Origin: Phycisphaerae bacterium
Lineage (GTDB): Bacteria > Planctomycetota > Phycisphaerae > Phycisphaerales > Phycisphaeraceae
DNA: 64,000 bases
Direction: 5' to 3'
Assembly (NCBI GenBank): GCA_030425705.1
Contig: JAUHZU010000002.1
Span: 310,001 to 374,000 of the forward strand
Shown: positions 17,657 to 26,187 of the stretch, one piece after another
How the letters are laid out: every line of letters begins with the position of its first letter
Position numbering within the stretch: the stretch's first letter is position 1
Translations under genes and position numbers: made by a program
Notes under the pieces: generated by a model
Seen by the model: the letters and a program-made list of their open reading frames with translations, nothing else
The model's database searches: none
What the model was told of the DNA's origin: nothing

Positions 17657-18316
17657 TTAGCCCGCCCCGCGATCAGAGAGCCGAGCGAGCATCTTGCGCG
17701 TAGCGTCGCCGCGGTGGCTCCGGCTGTTTTTTTCCTCGGGTGAAAGCTGCGCGCTCGTGCAGCCCGGGCCGTCCAGCCAGAACAGCGGGTCGTACCCGAA
17801 GCCGTTGGCCCCGCAGCCGCGCCAGGGCTCGGCCGGGTTGTCCGCCTGGTCGGGCGTGATGATCCGCCCCTCGAACGTGCCGCGCACCACCAAGGACCAC
17901 GCGGTGTCGGCCGGGTCGGCGAAGGCCATGGCGCAGACAAACCGCGCGGCGCGTTGGTCGGCCGGCGTGTCGCCGAGCGCCGCCATCAGCTTGCGGTTGT
18001 TCGCCGGGTCCACCACGTCACGCCCGCCCGCGACACCGCTGTACCGCGCGCTGAGGACGCCCGGCTGCCCGCCCAACGCGTCGACCTCCAGCCCGCTGTC
18101 GTCGGCCAGCGTCGGCAGGCCCGCGTGCCCGGCGTAGTACGCGGCCTTGAGTTGGGCGTTGCCTTCAAAAGTCGGCCGATCCTCCACCGGCTCGGGCACG
18201 TCCAGCCCGACATCCGACAGCCCGACAAACGTCAGCCCCAGCGCGGGGTGCCCCGCGGCCACCGCGCGGATCTCGTCAAGCTTGTGCGGGTTGGACGTGG
18301 CGATGAGGATCTGCAT
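17657..18316 (-). CDS. rdgB: Non-canonical purine NTP pyrophosphatase (RdgB/HAM1)
   Basis: This enzyme hydrolyses dITP, ITP and XTP and so keeps damaged purines out of nucleic acids. The 219 residues have the family landmarks: start MQILIATSNPHKLDEI, the loop TFEGNAQLKA, LADDSGLEVDALGG with catalytic acids, and the C-terminal GFGYDPLFW and SHRGDA. A perfect palindrome, GCTAATC/GATTAGC, overlaps the stop region (17643-17662) but has no T-tract. Confidence 0.93.
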   Translation of the reverse strand: MQILIATSNPHKLDEIRAVAAGHPALGLTFVGLSDVGLDVPEPVEDRPTFEGNAQLKAAYYAGHAGLPTLADDSGLEVDALGGQPGVLSARYSGVAGGRDVVDPANNRKLMAALGDTPADQRAARFVCAMAFADPADTAWSLVVRGTFEGRIITPDQADNPAEPWRGCGANGFGYDPLFWLDGPGCTSAQLSPEEKNSRSHRGDATRKMLARLSDRGAG

Positions 18317-18399
18317 AGGCGTGGCTAGCGGCCGGTGGTGAGGTGGAACGTGGCGAGTCTAATGCCTTCACCTGCCACTAGCCACTAATCGCCAGCCAC

Positions 18400-18660
18400 C
18401 TATCTCACCGCGCGCGACAGCGCGAAGGTCCCGGTCAGCACCGGCGACAGCGCGGCGATGGTGTAGGCGCTGTACAGGTCACGCCCGCTGTGCCAGAACC
18501 ACGTCACCGCGATCACCACCCCCAGCACCGACACGCCCACCCCCAGGTAGTACGCCAGCTCGCATCGCGGGGCCCGCAGCGACACCGCGACCGCCGCCGC
18601 GCCCAGCAGGATCGCGGGCACCACCGTGAGCATCGTCAGCATCGGGATCTGGTGGGGCAT
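18400..18660 (-). CDS. Small membrane protein of unknown function
   Basis: The 86 residues form about three hydrophobic segments (residues 8-27, 36-54 and 62-80) with few charges. No family was recognised and no Shine-Dalgarno sequence is visible, so the call rests on length and hydrophobic pattern. A loose inverted repeat built on GTGGCTAG...CTAGCCAC lies in the 83-nt gap between it and rdgB. Confidence 0.5.
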   Translation of the reverse strand: MPHQIPMLTMLTVVPAILLGAAAVAVSLRAPRCELAYYLGVGVSVLGVVIAVTWFWHSGRDLYSAYTIAALSPVLTGTFALSRAVR

Positions 18661-18679
18661 GGGGAATCAGGCGGGAGGC

Positions 18680-18775
18680 GTGAGGATCGAGCGGGAGACG
18701 GGCGCGTACCGAGTGGGTAGGAAAGACGCCGAAGGCCGGGTTATTTCGAAGATCGAGTCAGATCTCGATCCTCAC
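18680..18775. repeat. Intergenic inverted repeat GTGAGGATCGAG
   Basis: A perfect 12-bp arm (18680-18691) is inverted at 18764-18775. The same GGTGAGGATCGAG string occurs near 12815-12827 upstream of the four-helix-bundle gene's downstream end, so this is a small dispersed repeat. Confidence 0.6.
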
Positions 18776-18796
18776 CCCTCGATCCGCACCCCGCGG

Positions 18797-20530
18797 CTAC
18801 GCGCCCCACCAGCCCAGGTCGATCTCCGGGAAGATCACGTCGTGGATGTGCGCATCGGCGATCTCGTGGCGTTCGACCTCCGTCAGCCCGCCGAGGTACG
18901 ACGAGTCGGCCGCGACCTTCTCGGCGATGTCCATCAAGGACTCGAACCGCGCGACGTGCTGCATGAACCGCTTAATCCCGTAATCGATCGCCTGGCCCCG
19001 GCGGATCACGAACGGCCAGTCGCTCGCCTGCATCAGCAGCAGCTCGCGACCCGCGTCCTTCAAGAGCCCGACGAGTTCGGCGTTCCCCGTCTCCTGCCAG
19101 GGCAGCTCGCGCAGCGATCGGCCGAAGTTCGTCTCGCAGCGGTACAGGATGTCCCACATCCAGTTCACCTGCTCGTTGGTCCAGACGCGGTGGTCGCCCT
19201 CTTCGCCCCACGACCCCTCGGGCATCGCGACGACCTTGTCGACGAACGTACCGTCCAGGTACTCGCTCGTGGTCTTGCAGTCGACCTCCGGGTCGGCGTT
19301 GAGCGTGAGCATGACGTCACGGAGGAACTGCGGCCCCTCGAACCACCAGTGGCCGAACAGCTCGGCGTCGAATGTGCAGACGACCACGCCCTGCTTGCCG
19401 GTCTTGTCGCGGTAGCCGCGCAGCCGGTCCTTGACCATGTTGCAGAAGTGCCCGGCGTGCTCGTGGACCTTCGCGTCGATATTCTCGGGGTAGTACAGGT
19501 GCTTGTCGCCCAGGTCGGTCTTCTTGCCGGTGACCTTCCAGTAGCGGAGCCCGCGTTTTTTGCCCCACTGCTTGTGGAACTCGAGGTACTCGCCCGACGC
19601 CGGGTACCCGAAGCTGCCGGACCAGACCTGCTCGCAGGCGACCTGGTCGCGTGCCAGCGCGATGCACCGGCCCAGCCCGTTGCCGTCCGAGTTCACCCAG
19701 TGCGCCTCGTTGACGCTCTGCCAGCCGCGGTTGGGGTACTTCGCCGCCTCGTCCCACCCGACCTTGTGCCAGCCGCCGTCGTTAAACACAAACTCGCTGC
19801 GGCAGCCCTCGATCAGGTGGTTCTCGACGAAGAAGTGTGTGATGCCCTCGTCCGCGACAAGGTGCTCGACGCCCACGCGGTAGTCCACATGCCCCCAGTG
19901 GATCGGCGGGTCCCACGGCCCACCGGGCCGGTAGGCGCACTCGGGCAGCCACATCCCTGCCGGCTTGAACCCGAGGATGCGCTCGCTGCTCGCCACGCCG
20001 GCACGGACCTGCGCGCGGATCGACGCGTCCTCGTAGAGCAGGGGCATGTAGCCGTGCGTCGCGTTGGAGGTGATGACCTCGACGTAGCCCTTGCCGCCGC
20101 CCTGCGTCGCGCGGGCGGCGAAGGCCTTGGGGATGTCGCGGTCGATCGCGCGGAACTGTTCGAGCAGCTTCGAGTAGATCTCCACCCAGCGTTCGGCCAG
20201 GTAGATCATGTGGCCGTTGGGCTCGTCGAACCCCTCGAACTCTTGCTTGTCCTGCCTGGCGCGATCGATACGGTCTTTAAGAAAATGCTCGAAGCCGTCC
20301 TTGAAGTGCTCGTGGGTGAGCTGTTCCAGGAGGACGGGGGTGAGCCCCATGGTGATCTTGGGGTTGCCGTTGAGGTAGGCGCACTCGTCGAGCATGGCGA
20401 GGATGGGGAGGTACGTCTCCGCCGCGGCCTCGTAGAGCCAGTCCTCGCCATGCGGCCAGGTGTCGTGGCGGAGGACGTAGGGCAGGTGGCCGTGCAGGAC
20501 GAGGCAGAAGGTGCCGAGAGAGGTGCTCAT
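18797..20530 (-). CDS. GH57 family 1,4-alpha-glucan branching enzyme
   Basis: GH57 branching enzymes introduce alpha-1,6 links into glycogen-like polymers in the cytosol. The 577 residues open with CLVLHGHLPYV, the GH57 substrate-site His motif. They carry the likely nucleophile Glu197 in MWLPECAYRPGG and the acid/base Asp388 in CTFDAELFGHWWFEG, followed by the helical DUF1957-type C-terminal region. Length and motifs match the branching subgroup rather than amylases. The start MSTSLGTF sits 6 nt after TACCAT with no Shine-Dalgarno sequence. No other glycogen gene is adjacent. Confidence 0.88.
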   Translation of the reverse strand: MSTSLGTFCLVLHGHLPYVLRHDTWPHGEDWLYEAAAETYLPILAMLDECAYLNGNPKITMGLTPVLLEQLTHEHFKDGFEHFLKDRIDRARQDKQEFEGFDEPNGHMIYLAERWVEIYSKLLEQFRAIDRDIPKAFAARATQGGGKGYVEVITSNATHGYMPLLYEDASIRAQVRAGVASSERILGFKPAGMWLPECAYRPGGPWDPPIHWGHVDYRVGVEHLVADEGITHFFVENHLIEGCRSEFVFNDGGWHKVGWDEAAKYPNRGWQSVNEAHWVNSDGNGLGRCIALARDQVACEQVWSGSFGYPASGEYLEFHKQWGKKRGLRYWKVTGKKTDLGDKHLYYPENIDAKVHEHAGHFCNMVKDRLRGYRDKTGKQGVVVCTFDAELFGHWWFEGPQFLRDVMLTLNADPEVDCKTTSEYLDGTFVDKVVAMPEGSWGEEGDHRVWTNEQVNWMWDILYRCETNFGRSLRELPWQETGNAELVGLLKDAGRELLLMQASDWPFVIRRGQAIDYGIKRFMQHVARFESLMDIAEKVAADSSYLGGLTEVERHEIADAHIHDVIFPEIDLGWWGA

Positions 20531-20536
20531 GGGGAT

Positions 20537-20542
20537 ATGGTA
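20537..20542 (-). promoter_or_regulatory. -10-like hexamer TACCAT just upstream of the GH57 gene
   Basis: TACCAT ends 6 nt before the ATG at 20530, which places the predicted transcription start on the start codon. No ribosome binding site is present. Confidence 0.45.
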
Positions 20543-20586
20543 CCCCACCCGTAATGCACCCGGTGCGAAGCAGGTGCGAGACGCCA

Positions 20587-21405
20587 CTACTCCGCCAGCT
20601 CCAGCACCACCAGCAGCGGGGCGTGGTCGGACGCCAGCGGCTCGTCCAGCACCCGCGTTTCGACGACACGCCAGCGGTCAGCTGGGTGGGCGAAGAGGTA
20701 GTCGATGCGTTTGGTCGGCGGGTTGGAGGGGAAGGTGGGTTGGGCGTCGCCCAGCGCGTCGGCGGTGTCGAGCCAGCGGGCGTTCACGGCGTCGTACCCG
20801 GGGGTCCCGGGCTCGAAGTTAAAGTCGCCGGCGATGAGGACGAGCCGGTCGGCGTCGGTGAGCAGTTGTTCGTTGATCTGTCGGATCTGTGACAGGCGCT
20901 GCTCGGCGGCGTAGGGACTGAGGTGAACCCCGGCGAAGGTGACGGCCGGGCCGTCGTCGCCCCACGGCCGTAGCTCGACCACCGCGATCGCGAGCATCGC
21001 CATCTCCGGCGCGAGGCCCTCGGTGTCGAGCCCGCGGGGCCCGGCGTCCAGCGGCAGCCGGCTGAGGACCGCCTCGCCGTAGAGCCCGCCGTCGTAGGGC
21101 TTCATCGCGTGGAACGCCGCGTGCAGCCCGGTCAGCTCGGCGAGGCGCGCGGGCTGGTCCACGCCGCCGGACCGGCCGGTCGCGACGTCGACCTCCTGCA
21201 GCGCGACGAGGTCTGGCTGTACCGAAAGGATCACGTCGGCCAGCCGCCGGTAGTCGACCACGCCGTCGGTGCCCTCGCCGTGGTGGATGTTGTAGGTCAG
21301 GACGCGCAGCCGCCTGGGCTCGTGCGTCTCGCCCGCCGGCCCGCTCGACGAGCAGGCGACCAGCAGCGGCAGGAGCAGCGCGAGCGTGAGGCGGGAGGTC
21401 GGCAT
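20587..21405 (-). CDS. Endonuclease/exonuclease/phosphatase-family lipoprotein, second of a pair
   Basis: The 272-residue precursor has a lipobox (LLVACSSS), so it should be anchored in the envelope. The EEP fold is complete: LTYNIHHGEG, LVALQEVDVATG with the catalytic Glu, LIAGDFNFEPG, and the terminal SDHAPLLVVLEL with the Asp-His pair. EEP enzymes cleave phosphodiesters (nucleic acids, lipids) and the exact substrate is unknown. It lies 2 nt after the stop of its paralogue, so the two are co-transcribed tandem duplicates. Confidence 0.85.
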   Translation of the reverse strand: MPTSRLTLALLLPLLVACSSSGPAGETHEPRRLRVLTYNIHHGEGTDGVVDYRRLADVILSVQPDLVALQEVDVATGRSGGVDQPARLAELTGLHAAFHAMKPYDGGLYGEAVLSRLPLDAGPRGLDTEGLAPEMAMLAIAVVELRPWGDDGPAVTFAGVHLSPYAAEQRLSQIRQINEQLLTDADRLVLIAGDFNFEPGTPGYDAVNARWLDTADALGDAQPTFPSNPPTKRIDYLFAHPADRWRVVETRVLDEPLASDHAPLLVVLELAE

Positions 21406-21407
21406 GT

Positions 21408-22229
21408 TTACTCGGGCAGCTCGAGCACGACCAGCACGGGCGTGTGGTCGCTGGCGACCTGCTCGTCGATAACTCGGACCTCGACGATGTGCCACGCCCC
21501 GACGGGCCGGGTGAAGACATAATCGATCCGGGCGCGGGGGCTGGTGGCGGGGATGGTGGGCTGGGGCTGGCCGTAGATCAGGGCCGCGTCGATCCAGCGG
21601 CGGGCGATCTCGTTGTAGCCCTTCTCCTGGGTGGTGAAGTTGAAGTCGCCGGCGAGCAGGGTGCGCTGGTGGACCTGCGGGAAGGCGGCGTTGATCTCGC
21701 TGGCCTGCTGCCAGCGCGTCGCGGCGGACTGGTGGCACAGGTGCGTGCCGGCGAAGACGACATCCGGCCCATCGTCGCCCCACGGCTGGACCCGCACCGC
21801 GGCAACCGCGCGCGGCTCCTGCCCGACGTCGCAGGACAGGTTGACGGTCCAGGCCTCGTCGAGCGGGAAGCGGGACAGGACCGCCTCGCCGTAGCTCCCG
21901 CCGTTGTAGGGCATCGCCTCGGCGAAGTAGTGGTTCATGCCGGTGAGCTGACCCAGCACCGCGGCCTGGTCGATGCCGGAGGACCGGCCGGTCGCGCGGT
22001 CGACCTCCTGCAGCGCGACGAGGTCGGGGTCGACCGACCGGATGACGGCCGCGAGGCGTTCGTAGTCGAACCGTTGGTCCATGCCCTCGCCGTGGTGGAT
22101 GTTGTAGGTGAGGACGCGGAGCTGTTTCGGCGGGTCGGGCAGCACGGCCTGGGCCGTCGAGCGGGACCGGCAGCCGGCAGCGAGGGGCAGGAGCAGCGCG
22201 GCGACGAGGAGCAGGCGGAGGTGCTTCAT
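21408..22229 (-). CDS. Endonuclease/exonuclease/phosphatase-family lipoprotein, first of a pair
   Basis: The 273-residue precursor has a lipobox (LPLAAGCRS) and the EEP catalytic segments LTYNIHHGEGMD, LVALQEVDRATGRSSG, LLAGDFNFTTQ and SDHTPVLVVLELPE. It is close in sequence to the following gene at the N- and C-terminal motifs but diverges in the middle, so the duplicates may differ in specificity. The start MKHLRLL fits the signal peptide. A TATCCT hexamer ends 8 nt upstream. Confidence 0.85.
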   Translation of the reverse strand: MKHLRLLLVAALLLPLAAGCRSRSTAQAVLPDPPKQLRVLTYNIHHGEGMDQRFDYERLAAVIRSVDPDLVALQEVDRATGRSSGIDQAAVLGQLTGMNHYFAEAMPYNGGSYGEAVLSRFPLDEAWTVNLSCDVGQEPRAVAAVRVQPWGDDGPDVVFAGTHLCHQSAATRWQQASEINAAFPQVHQRTLLAGDFNFTTQEKGYNEIARRWIDAALIYGQPQPTIPATSPRARIDYVFTRPVGAWHIVEVRVIDEQVASDHTPVLVVLELPE

Positions 22230-22237
22230 AACGCATG

Positions 22238-22243
22238 AGGATA
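22238..22243 (-). promoter_or_regulatory. -10-like hexamer TATCCT upstream of the EEP lipoprotein pair
   Basis: TATCCT preceded by GC ends 8 nt before the ATG at 22229. TTTACC lies 18 nt further upstream as a possible -35. The leader would be 1-2 nt. Confidence 0.45.
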
Positions 22244-22335
22244 GCGTGAGGAAGAGTTGTCGGTAAACATGCCCCGCGTGTCGCTCGCTGAACAGTCGCC
22301 GAGAAAACTGCCGCGCGATCCGCGTGTCTTGACGA

Positions 22336-22341
22336 TACGAT
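22336..22341 (+). promoter_or_regulatory. -10-like hexamer TACGAT upstream of murC
   Basis: TACGAT ends 7 nt before the second of two adjacent ATG codons. This favours a leaderless start at 22349 rather than at 22346. Confidence 0.4.
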
Positions 22342-22348
22342 CTGAATG

Positions 22349-23893
22349 ATGACCCCACCCGCCCCCGGAACGGATTCCGCCCCCCCCGGCCCCGCGACCG
22401 CATCGGGCTGGTCCGCCGCGCTGGCGGACCCGGCCGCACCGCTGGCGCTCGCGGGGCGTCGGCTGCACTTCGTGGGCATCGGCGGGTGCGGGATGTCCGG
22501 GCTGGCACGCATGGCCGCGAAGCAGGGGGCGGACTGCACCGGGTCGGACCTGGGGCCGTCCAAAACCGTCGGCCAGCTCCGCGCGGCGGGCATCCCGGTG
22601 TCGCTGAAGCAGGACGGCTCGGCCGTGCCCGACGGGCTGGACCTGTTGGTGATCAGCGCGGCGATCCGCGAGCACCACCCCGAGGTGCTGGAGGCGGTGC
22701 GGCGCGGCGCGGCGGTGATGAAGTACGCCCAGCTCCTGGGCCGGCTCATGGTCGGGCGGACCGGCGTCGCCATCGCGGGCACGCACGGCAAGTCGTCGAC
22801 GACCTCGATGCTCAGCCACATCCTGATCCAGAGCGGGCTGGACCCGTCGTTCATCGTCGGCGCGAACTGCGAGCAGATCGGCGGGGGCTGGCGGGTCAGC
22901 GAGCGCGCGGGGGCGGACGAGACGCTGATCGCCGAGGCCTGCGAGTACGACCGCAGTTTCCACAACTTCAGCCCGACCCACGCGACGGTCCTGAACATCG
23001 AGGCCGACCACCTGGACCTGTACGACTCGATCGATGAGATCGTCGAGGCGTTCCGCGTGTTCGCCCGGCGGGTGCCGGCCCACGGCTCGCTGCTGGTGCA
23101 CCACGAGTCGCCCCACCGCCTGGCGGTGACGGCGGGGCTGTCGTGCCCGGTCGAGACGATCGGGTTCGCCCCGCAGGCCGACTGGCGCGTCGAGGTCGTG
23201 GCCGACGGCGGATGGTCGACGGCCGACGGCAAGCAGGCGGGGGCACAGGTCCGCCTCTGGCGCGGGCAGGAATCGGTCGCGCGCTGGATCAACCCGATGC
23301 CCGGCGACCACTTCGCGTACAACGCCGCCGTCGCGGCCGTCACCGCGCACCGCCTGGGCGCGAAGTGGGGGCCGATCGGGCAGGCGGTCTCGTCGTTCAA
23401 GGGCCTGGACCGCCGGATGCAGTTGGTCGGCCGCCGCACCCTGCCGACCGCGATGACCGACAAGGCCCACCCCGCGCTGCCCGTCACCGTCATCGACGAC
23501 TACGGCCACCACCCCACCGAGGTCGATACCACACTCCGCGCGCTCAAGGCGCACTACCAGCCCAACCGCATGGTCTGCGTGTTCCAGCCGCACCAACACT
23601 CGCGGACCCGGCACCTGATGGACCAGTTCGTCGTCAGCTTCGGCGCGGCCGACATCGTCATCGTCCCGGAGATCTACTTCGTCCGCGACTCTGAGCAGGA
23701 GAAGCACGCGGTCACCGCCGGGGACCTGGTCGTCCGCCTGCGCAAGCAGGGCGTCACGGCGATGCACCTGCACCCGTTCGAGGCGATCATCGAGCAGCTC
23801 GAGCTCATCACCCGCCCCGGTGACCTGGTCGTGACGATGGGCGCCGGCGACGTGTGGCGCATCGGCCACGCGTTTATCAAGAACGGTGTTTAG
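22349..23893 (+). CDS. murC: UDP-N-acetylmuramate-L-alanine ligase
   Basis: MurC adds L-alanine to UDP-MurNAc, the first peptide step of peptidoglycan synthesis. The protein (514 residues) has the N-terminal UDP-binding GIGGCGMSGLA, the ATP-binding AGTHGKSSTT, the central NIEADHLD and the C-terminal DDYGHHPTEV. These match MurC rather than MurD. A Pro/Ala-rich 30-residue N-terminal extension is unusual. The gene is separated from the murE-murF-mraY group at 55.7-60.3 kb. Its TAG stop is the start of a palindromic repeat region. Confidence 0.93.
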   Translation: MTPPAPGTDSAPPGPATASGWSAALADPAAPLALAGRRLHFVGIGGCGMSGLARMAAKQGADCTGSDLGPSKTVGQLRAAGIPVSLKQDGSAVPDGLDLLVISAAIREHHPEVLEAVRRGAAVMKYAQLLGRLMVGRTGVAIAGTHGKSSTTSMLSHILIQSGLDPSFIVGANCEQIGGGWRVSERAGADETLIAEACEYDRSFHNFSPTHATVLNIEADHLDLYDSIDEIVEAFRVFARRVPAHGSLLVHHESPHRLAVTAGLSCPVETIGFAPQADWRVEVVADGGWSTADGKQAGAQVRLWRGQESVARWINPMPGDHFAYNAAVAAVTAHRLGAKWGPIGQAVSSFKGLDRRMQLVGRRTLPTAMTDKAHPALPVTVIDDYGHHPTEVDTTLRALKAHYQPNRMVCVFQPHQHSRTRHLMDQFVVSFGAADIVIVPEIYFVRDSEQEKHAVTAGDLVVRLRKQGVTAMHLHPFEAIIEQLELITRPGDLVVTMGAGDVWRIGHAFIKNGV

Positions 23894-23904
23894 CGGATCA
23901 GGAG

Positions 23905-23924
23905 GACAGGCATTCCTGCCTGTC
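23905..23924. repeat. Short palindrome GACAGGCA-TTCC-TGCCTGTC downstream of murC
   Basis: Perfect 8-bp arms surround a 4-nt loop, 12 nt after the murC stop. Similar GACAGGC palindromes are, from general knowledge, common between planctomycete genes. There is no U-tract. Confidence 0.6.
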
Positions 23925-23947
23925 ATTCGGCGCAGCCGAAAGCAAAG

Positions 23948-24196
23948 GTGTGCGAAATGGGATTGTGTATCTGCCCAAAGTGCGAAGAGCGTCAGTTCAC
24001 TTGGCATATCGACGAGGAAGAGAGCCCGCTTACACAATGGCATTGCGGTGCCTGTGGTTATCACGCCGAGGAAGACGAGGCCTCAAGTTCGAATGGGGCG
24101 GCATGTGACCGCTGTGGTGGTGGCACATGGACGATCAGTGATAAGTGTTCAACTTATCGTTATTGCCTGCGATGCCGCCAGGCCTTCGGCCTGTGA
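23948..24196 (+). CDS. Small cysteine-rich (double zinc-ribbon) protein
   Basis: The 82 residues contain four CxxC pairs (CICPKC, CGAC, CDRC, CLRC), consistent with two zinc ribbons. An ATG at 23957 is an alternative start. GC content is clearly lower than in the surrounding genes. The last 62 nt overlap, on the opposite strand, the 3' end of the next gene. No family was recognised. The cysteine spacing strongly favours a real protein despite the odd base composition. Confidence 0.6.
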   Translation: MCEMGLCICPKCEERQFTWHIDEEESPLTQWHCGACGYHAEEDEASSSNGAACDRCGGGTWTISDKCSTYRYCLRCRQAFGL

Positions 24197-24686
24197 CAGG
24201 CTGTTTCCGCAGTCTGCGGATCGCCGGGTGGTGTCGGAGCGCGGCGCCGCACTCGGGGCAGTGGTCGCGGTCCAGCGAGCCGCGGAGGTCGTAGAGGCAG
24301 CCGGTGCAGTGGCCGAGCATCACGCGGCGCTTGTGCTGCACCGCGTGGGTGATGTGGTAGACGACCACGGCCAGCACCCCCAGCGCGAGCGTCCAGACGA
24401 CGATCGCCCCGCCCAGCGGCAGGAACAGGTACGCGCCCAGCGACACCACCATCGCCGGCCAGAACAGGAACACCGACAGGAACAGCCGGGTAACACGCCG
24501 GCGCTCGTGCAGGGTCCACTGCTGCTGGAACCGGCTGCGCGGGAGGGTGGAGATGGTCAACGCCGCGGCGACCTCGAAGGTGACCACCAGCGACAACAGC
24601 AGCAGCACCGGGGCGGCGAGCCACAGCAGGTCGGCGGTCGAGGCGCAGGGGGCGGTCACGTGCACGACGGTCTCCACCCCCATCAT
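24135..24686 (-). CDS. Membrane protein with C-terminal zinc ribbon (CxxCxYDLRG type)
   Basis: The 183-residue product has about four hydrophobic segments in residues 15-125. They are followed by GHCTGCLYDLRG and DHCPECGAAL, a ribbon I associate with small Phycisphaerae membrane proteins. A second protein with the same pattern is encoded at 41662-42090. The C-terminal 20 codons overlap the convergent cysteine-rich gene. A perfect hairpin (GATAAGT/ACTTATC, 24140-24158) and another (24179-24193) lie in the overlap. Function is unknown. Confidence 0.65.
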   Translation of the reverse strand: MMGVETVVHVTAPCASTADLLWLAAPVLLLLSLVVTFEVAAALTISTLPRSRFQQQWTLHERRRVTRLFLSVFLFWPAMVVSLGAYLFLPLGGAIVVWTLALGVLAVVVYHITHAVQHKRRVMLGHCTGCLYDLRGSLDRDHCPECGAALRHHPAIRRLRKQPVTGRRPGGIAGNNDKLNTYH

Positions 24687-24709
24687 AGGCCCCGACAGCG
24701 TAGCGACGC

Positions 24710-25702
24710 CTACGCCGACTCGGGCGTGGGCAGCACCGGCCGCTGCTGCGGCGCGAGCTGGGTGATGAGCATGCCCGCCAGGAGCAGCCCGCAGCCGAGG
24801 TAGCCCCGGGCGGACATGGACTCGCCGAGGATGATGGCCCCGGCGACGGCGGCGAAGAGGACCTCCGCCGAGAGGATGACCGACGCGGCCGTGGGGTGGG
24901 CGTGCCGCTGCGCGACGACCTGCAGCGTAAAGGCGACGCCCACCGCCATCGCGCCGCAGTAGGTGACCGCGTGCCAGCCGGCCGCGAAGACGCCGGGCGT
25001 CACCCGCTCGCCGATCGCCCACCCGATGACGGCGCTCAGCACCGCGCAGACCAGGAACTGCACCAGCGAGAGCGCCAGCGCGTCGTGCCGCTTGGACAGG
25101 TGGTCGATCAACAGGATGTGCCCGGCCCAGAACACCGCGCCGATGAGCACCAGCAGGTCGCCCCGGCCGATGGTCGGGGCGGTCTCGTCCAGGTTGATCG
25201 TGAGGAGGAACAGGCCCACCAGCGCGAACCCCACGCCGAGCCAGACCCACCGGTCCGTCCGCCGGCCGAGCGTGAGCCCGAGCACGGGCACGAGCACGAC
25301 GTAGAGCCCGGTGATGAACCCGGCCTTGCCCGCCGTCGTCTCCGGGTACGCCAGCCCCGCCTGCTGCAGGGCCGACCCCGCCGCGAGCGCGACGCCCATC
25401 AATACGCCGCCCACCGCGATCGCGCCGTAGCGCGCGGGCTGCCGTGGTTCCTTCGTCACCGTTGCATCGCCCGGCGGTCGGTTCAGAAATCCCCGACGGA
25501 CGCGACGACGCATGAGGAGGACCAGCGGCAGCAGGAGCAGGCCGCCGAGCGTGAACCGCAGCGCGTTGAACAGGAACGTCTCGAACCCCGCGGCCACCGC
25601 GATCTCCTGGAACACGAAGGACGTGCCCCAGATCGCCGCGGTCATCAGCAGCATCACGTGGGCACGCAGGCGTTGGGCGGGCTCGGTCATGTCGGTCGGC
25701 AT
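24710..25702 (-). CDS. EamA/DMT superfamily transporter
   Basis: The 330-residue protein has the ten-helix, two-repeat layout of drug/metabolite transporters. The EamA repeats begin at MLLMTAAIWGTSFVFQE and again near GDLLVLIGAVFWAGHI. The first repeat has a longer cytosolic loop (about residues 75-95, Arg-rich) than usual. The substrate is unknown; family members export amino acids, nucleosides or drugs. The start MPTDMTEP was preferred to an upstream TTG. Confidence 0.85.
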   Translation of the reverse strand: MPTDMTEPAQRLRAHVMLLMTAAIWGTSFVFQEIAVAAGFETFLFNALRFTLGGLLLLPLVLLMRRRVRRGFLNRPPGDATVTKEPRQPARYGAIAVGGVLMGVALAAGSALQQAGLAYPETTAGKAGFITGLYVVLVPVLGLTLGRRTDRWVWLGVGFALVGLFLLTINLDETAPTIGRGDLLVLIGAVFWAGHILLIDHLSKRHDALALSLVQFLVCAVLSAVIGWAIGERVTPGVFAAGWHAVTYCGAMAVGVAFTLQVVAQRHAHPTAASVILSAEVLFAAVAGAIILGESMSARGYLGCGLLLAGMLITQLAPQQRPVLPTPESA

Positions 25703-25714
25703 GGGCGGCAGAAA

Positions 25715-25748
25715 TAACAAGGCCCACCCGTTACTGACTGGGTGGGCC
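25715..25748 (-). terminator. Intrinsic terminator of the DUF2007 gene
   Basis: On the minus strand, perfect 9-bp arms GGCCCACCC / GGGTGGGCC around a 10-nt loop are followed by TTGTTATTT. It ends transcription before the EamA gene. Confidence 0.8.
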
Positions 25749-25792
25749 CGTGCATGTCGGCCGTGGCGCGGCCTCCCGCAGTGCGGAGTGTA

Positions 25793-26107
25793 CTAGCCCG
25801 TCGGCGTGTTGTCACCACCGTCATCGGTCGCGGCGTCGTCTTCATCGCCGGCGAGGTCGACCTGGGACCAGTCGATCGCTTCTTTCGACTTCGTGTAGTC
25901 GTCCATCAGCTCGCGTGCACGCGCCAGGTCCTTCGCGTGCACGAGCACCTTTACACGCCCCGGGGCCTCGGCACGGAACGAACCGGTAAGGAACCCCGCG
26001 ACCTCGGAGTGGATGCCTTCCTGGTTGAGCGCATCGGACAATAGCTTGGCCTCGACCTCGCTGAAGAGGAAGGCGAGCGTGACCACCTTGTCGTTGTCCT
26101 GAGTCAT
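25793..26107 (-). CDS. DUF2007-type putative signal-transducing protein
   Basis: The 104-residue protein matches small DUF2007 proteins: VVTLAFLFSEVEAKLLSDAL is followed by EGIHSEVAG and VKVLVHAKDLARARELMDDY. An acidic tail follows (residues 85-104, Asp-rich). The core fold is beta-alpha-beta and resembles nitrogen-regulator-like proteins, but family function is unproven. It is encoded downstream of the sigma-54 response regulator in the same direction and has its own strong terminator. Confidence 0.75.
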   Translation of the reverse strand: MTQDNDKVVTLAFLFSEVEAKLLSDALNQEGIHSEVAGFLTGSFRAEAPGRVKVLVHAKDLARARELMDDYTKSKEAIDWSQVDLAGDEDDAATDDGGDNTPTG

Positions 26108-26187
26108 GCCCGCGATTGTGACACGTCCCGCGACGCAAAGCAATACCGGAAGGAGGGGCAGACAGGTTTGCCGTGAAAATGCTCCCG

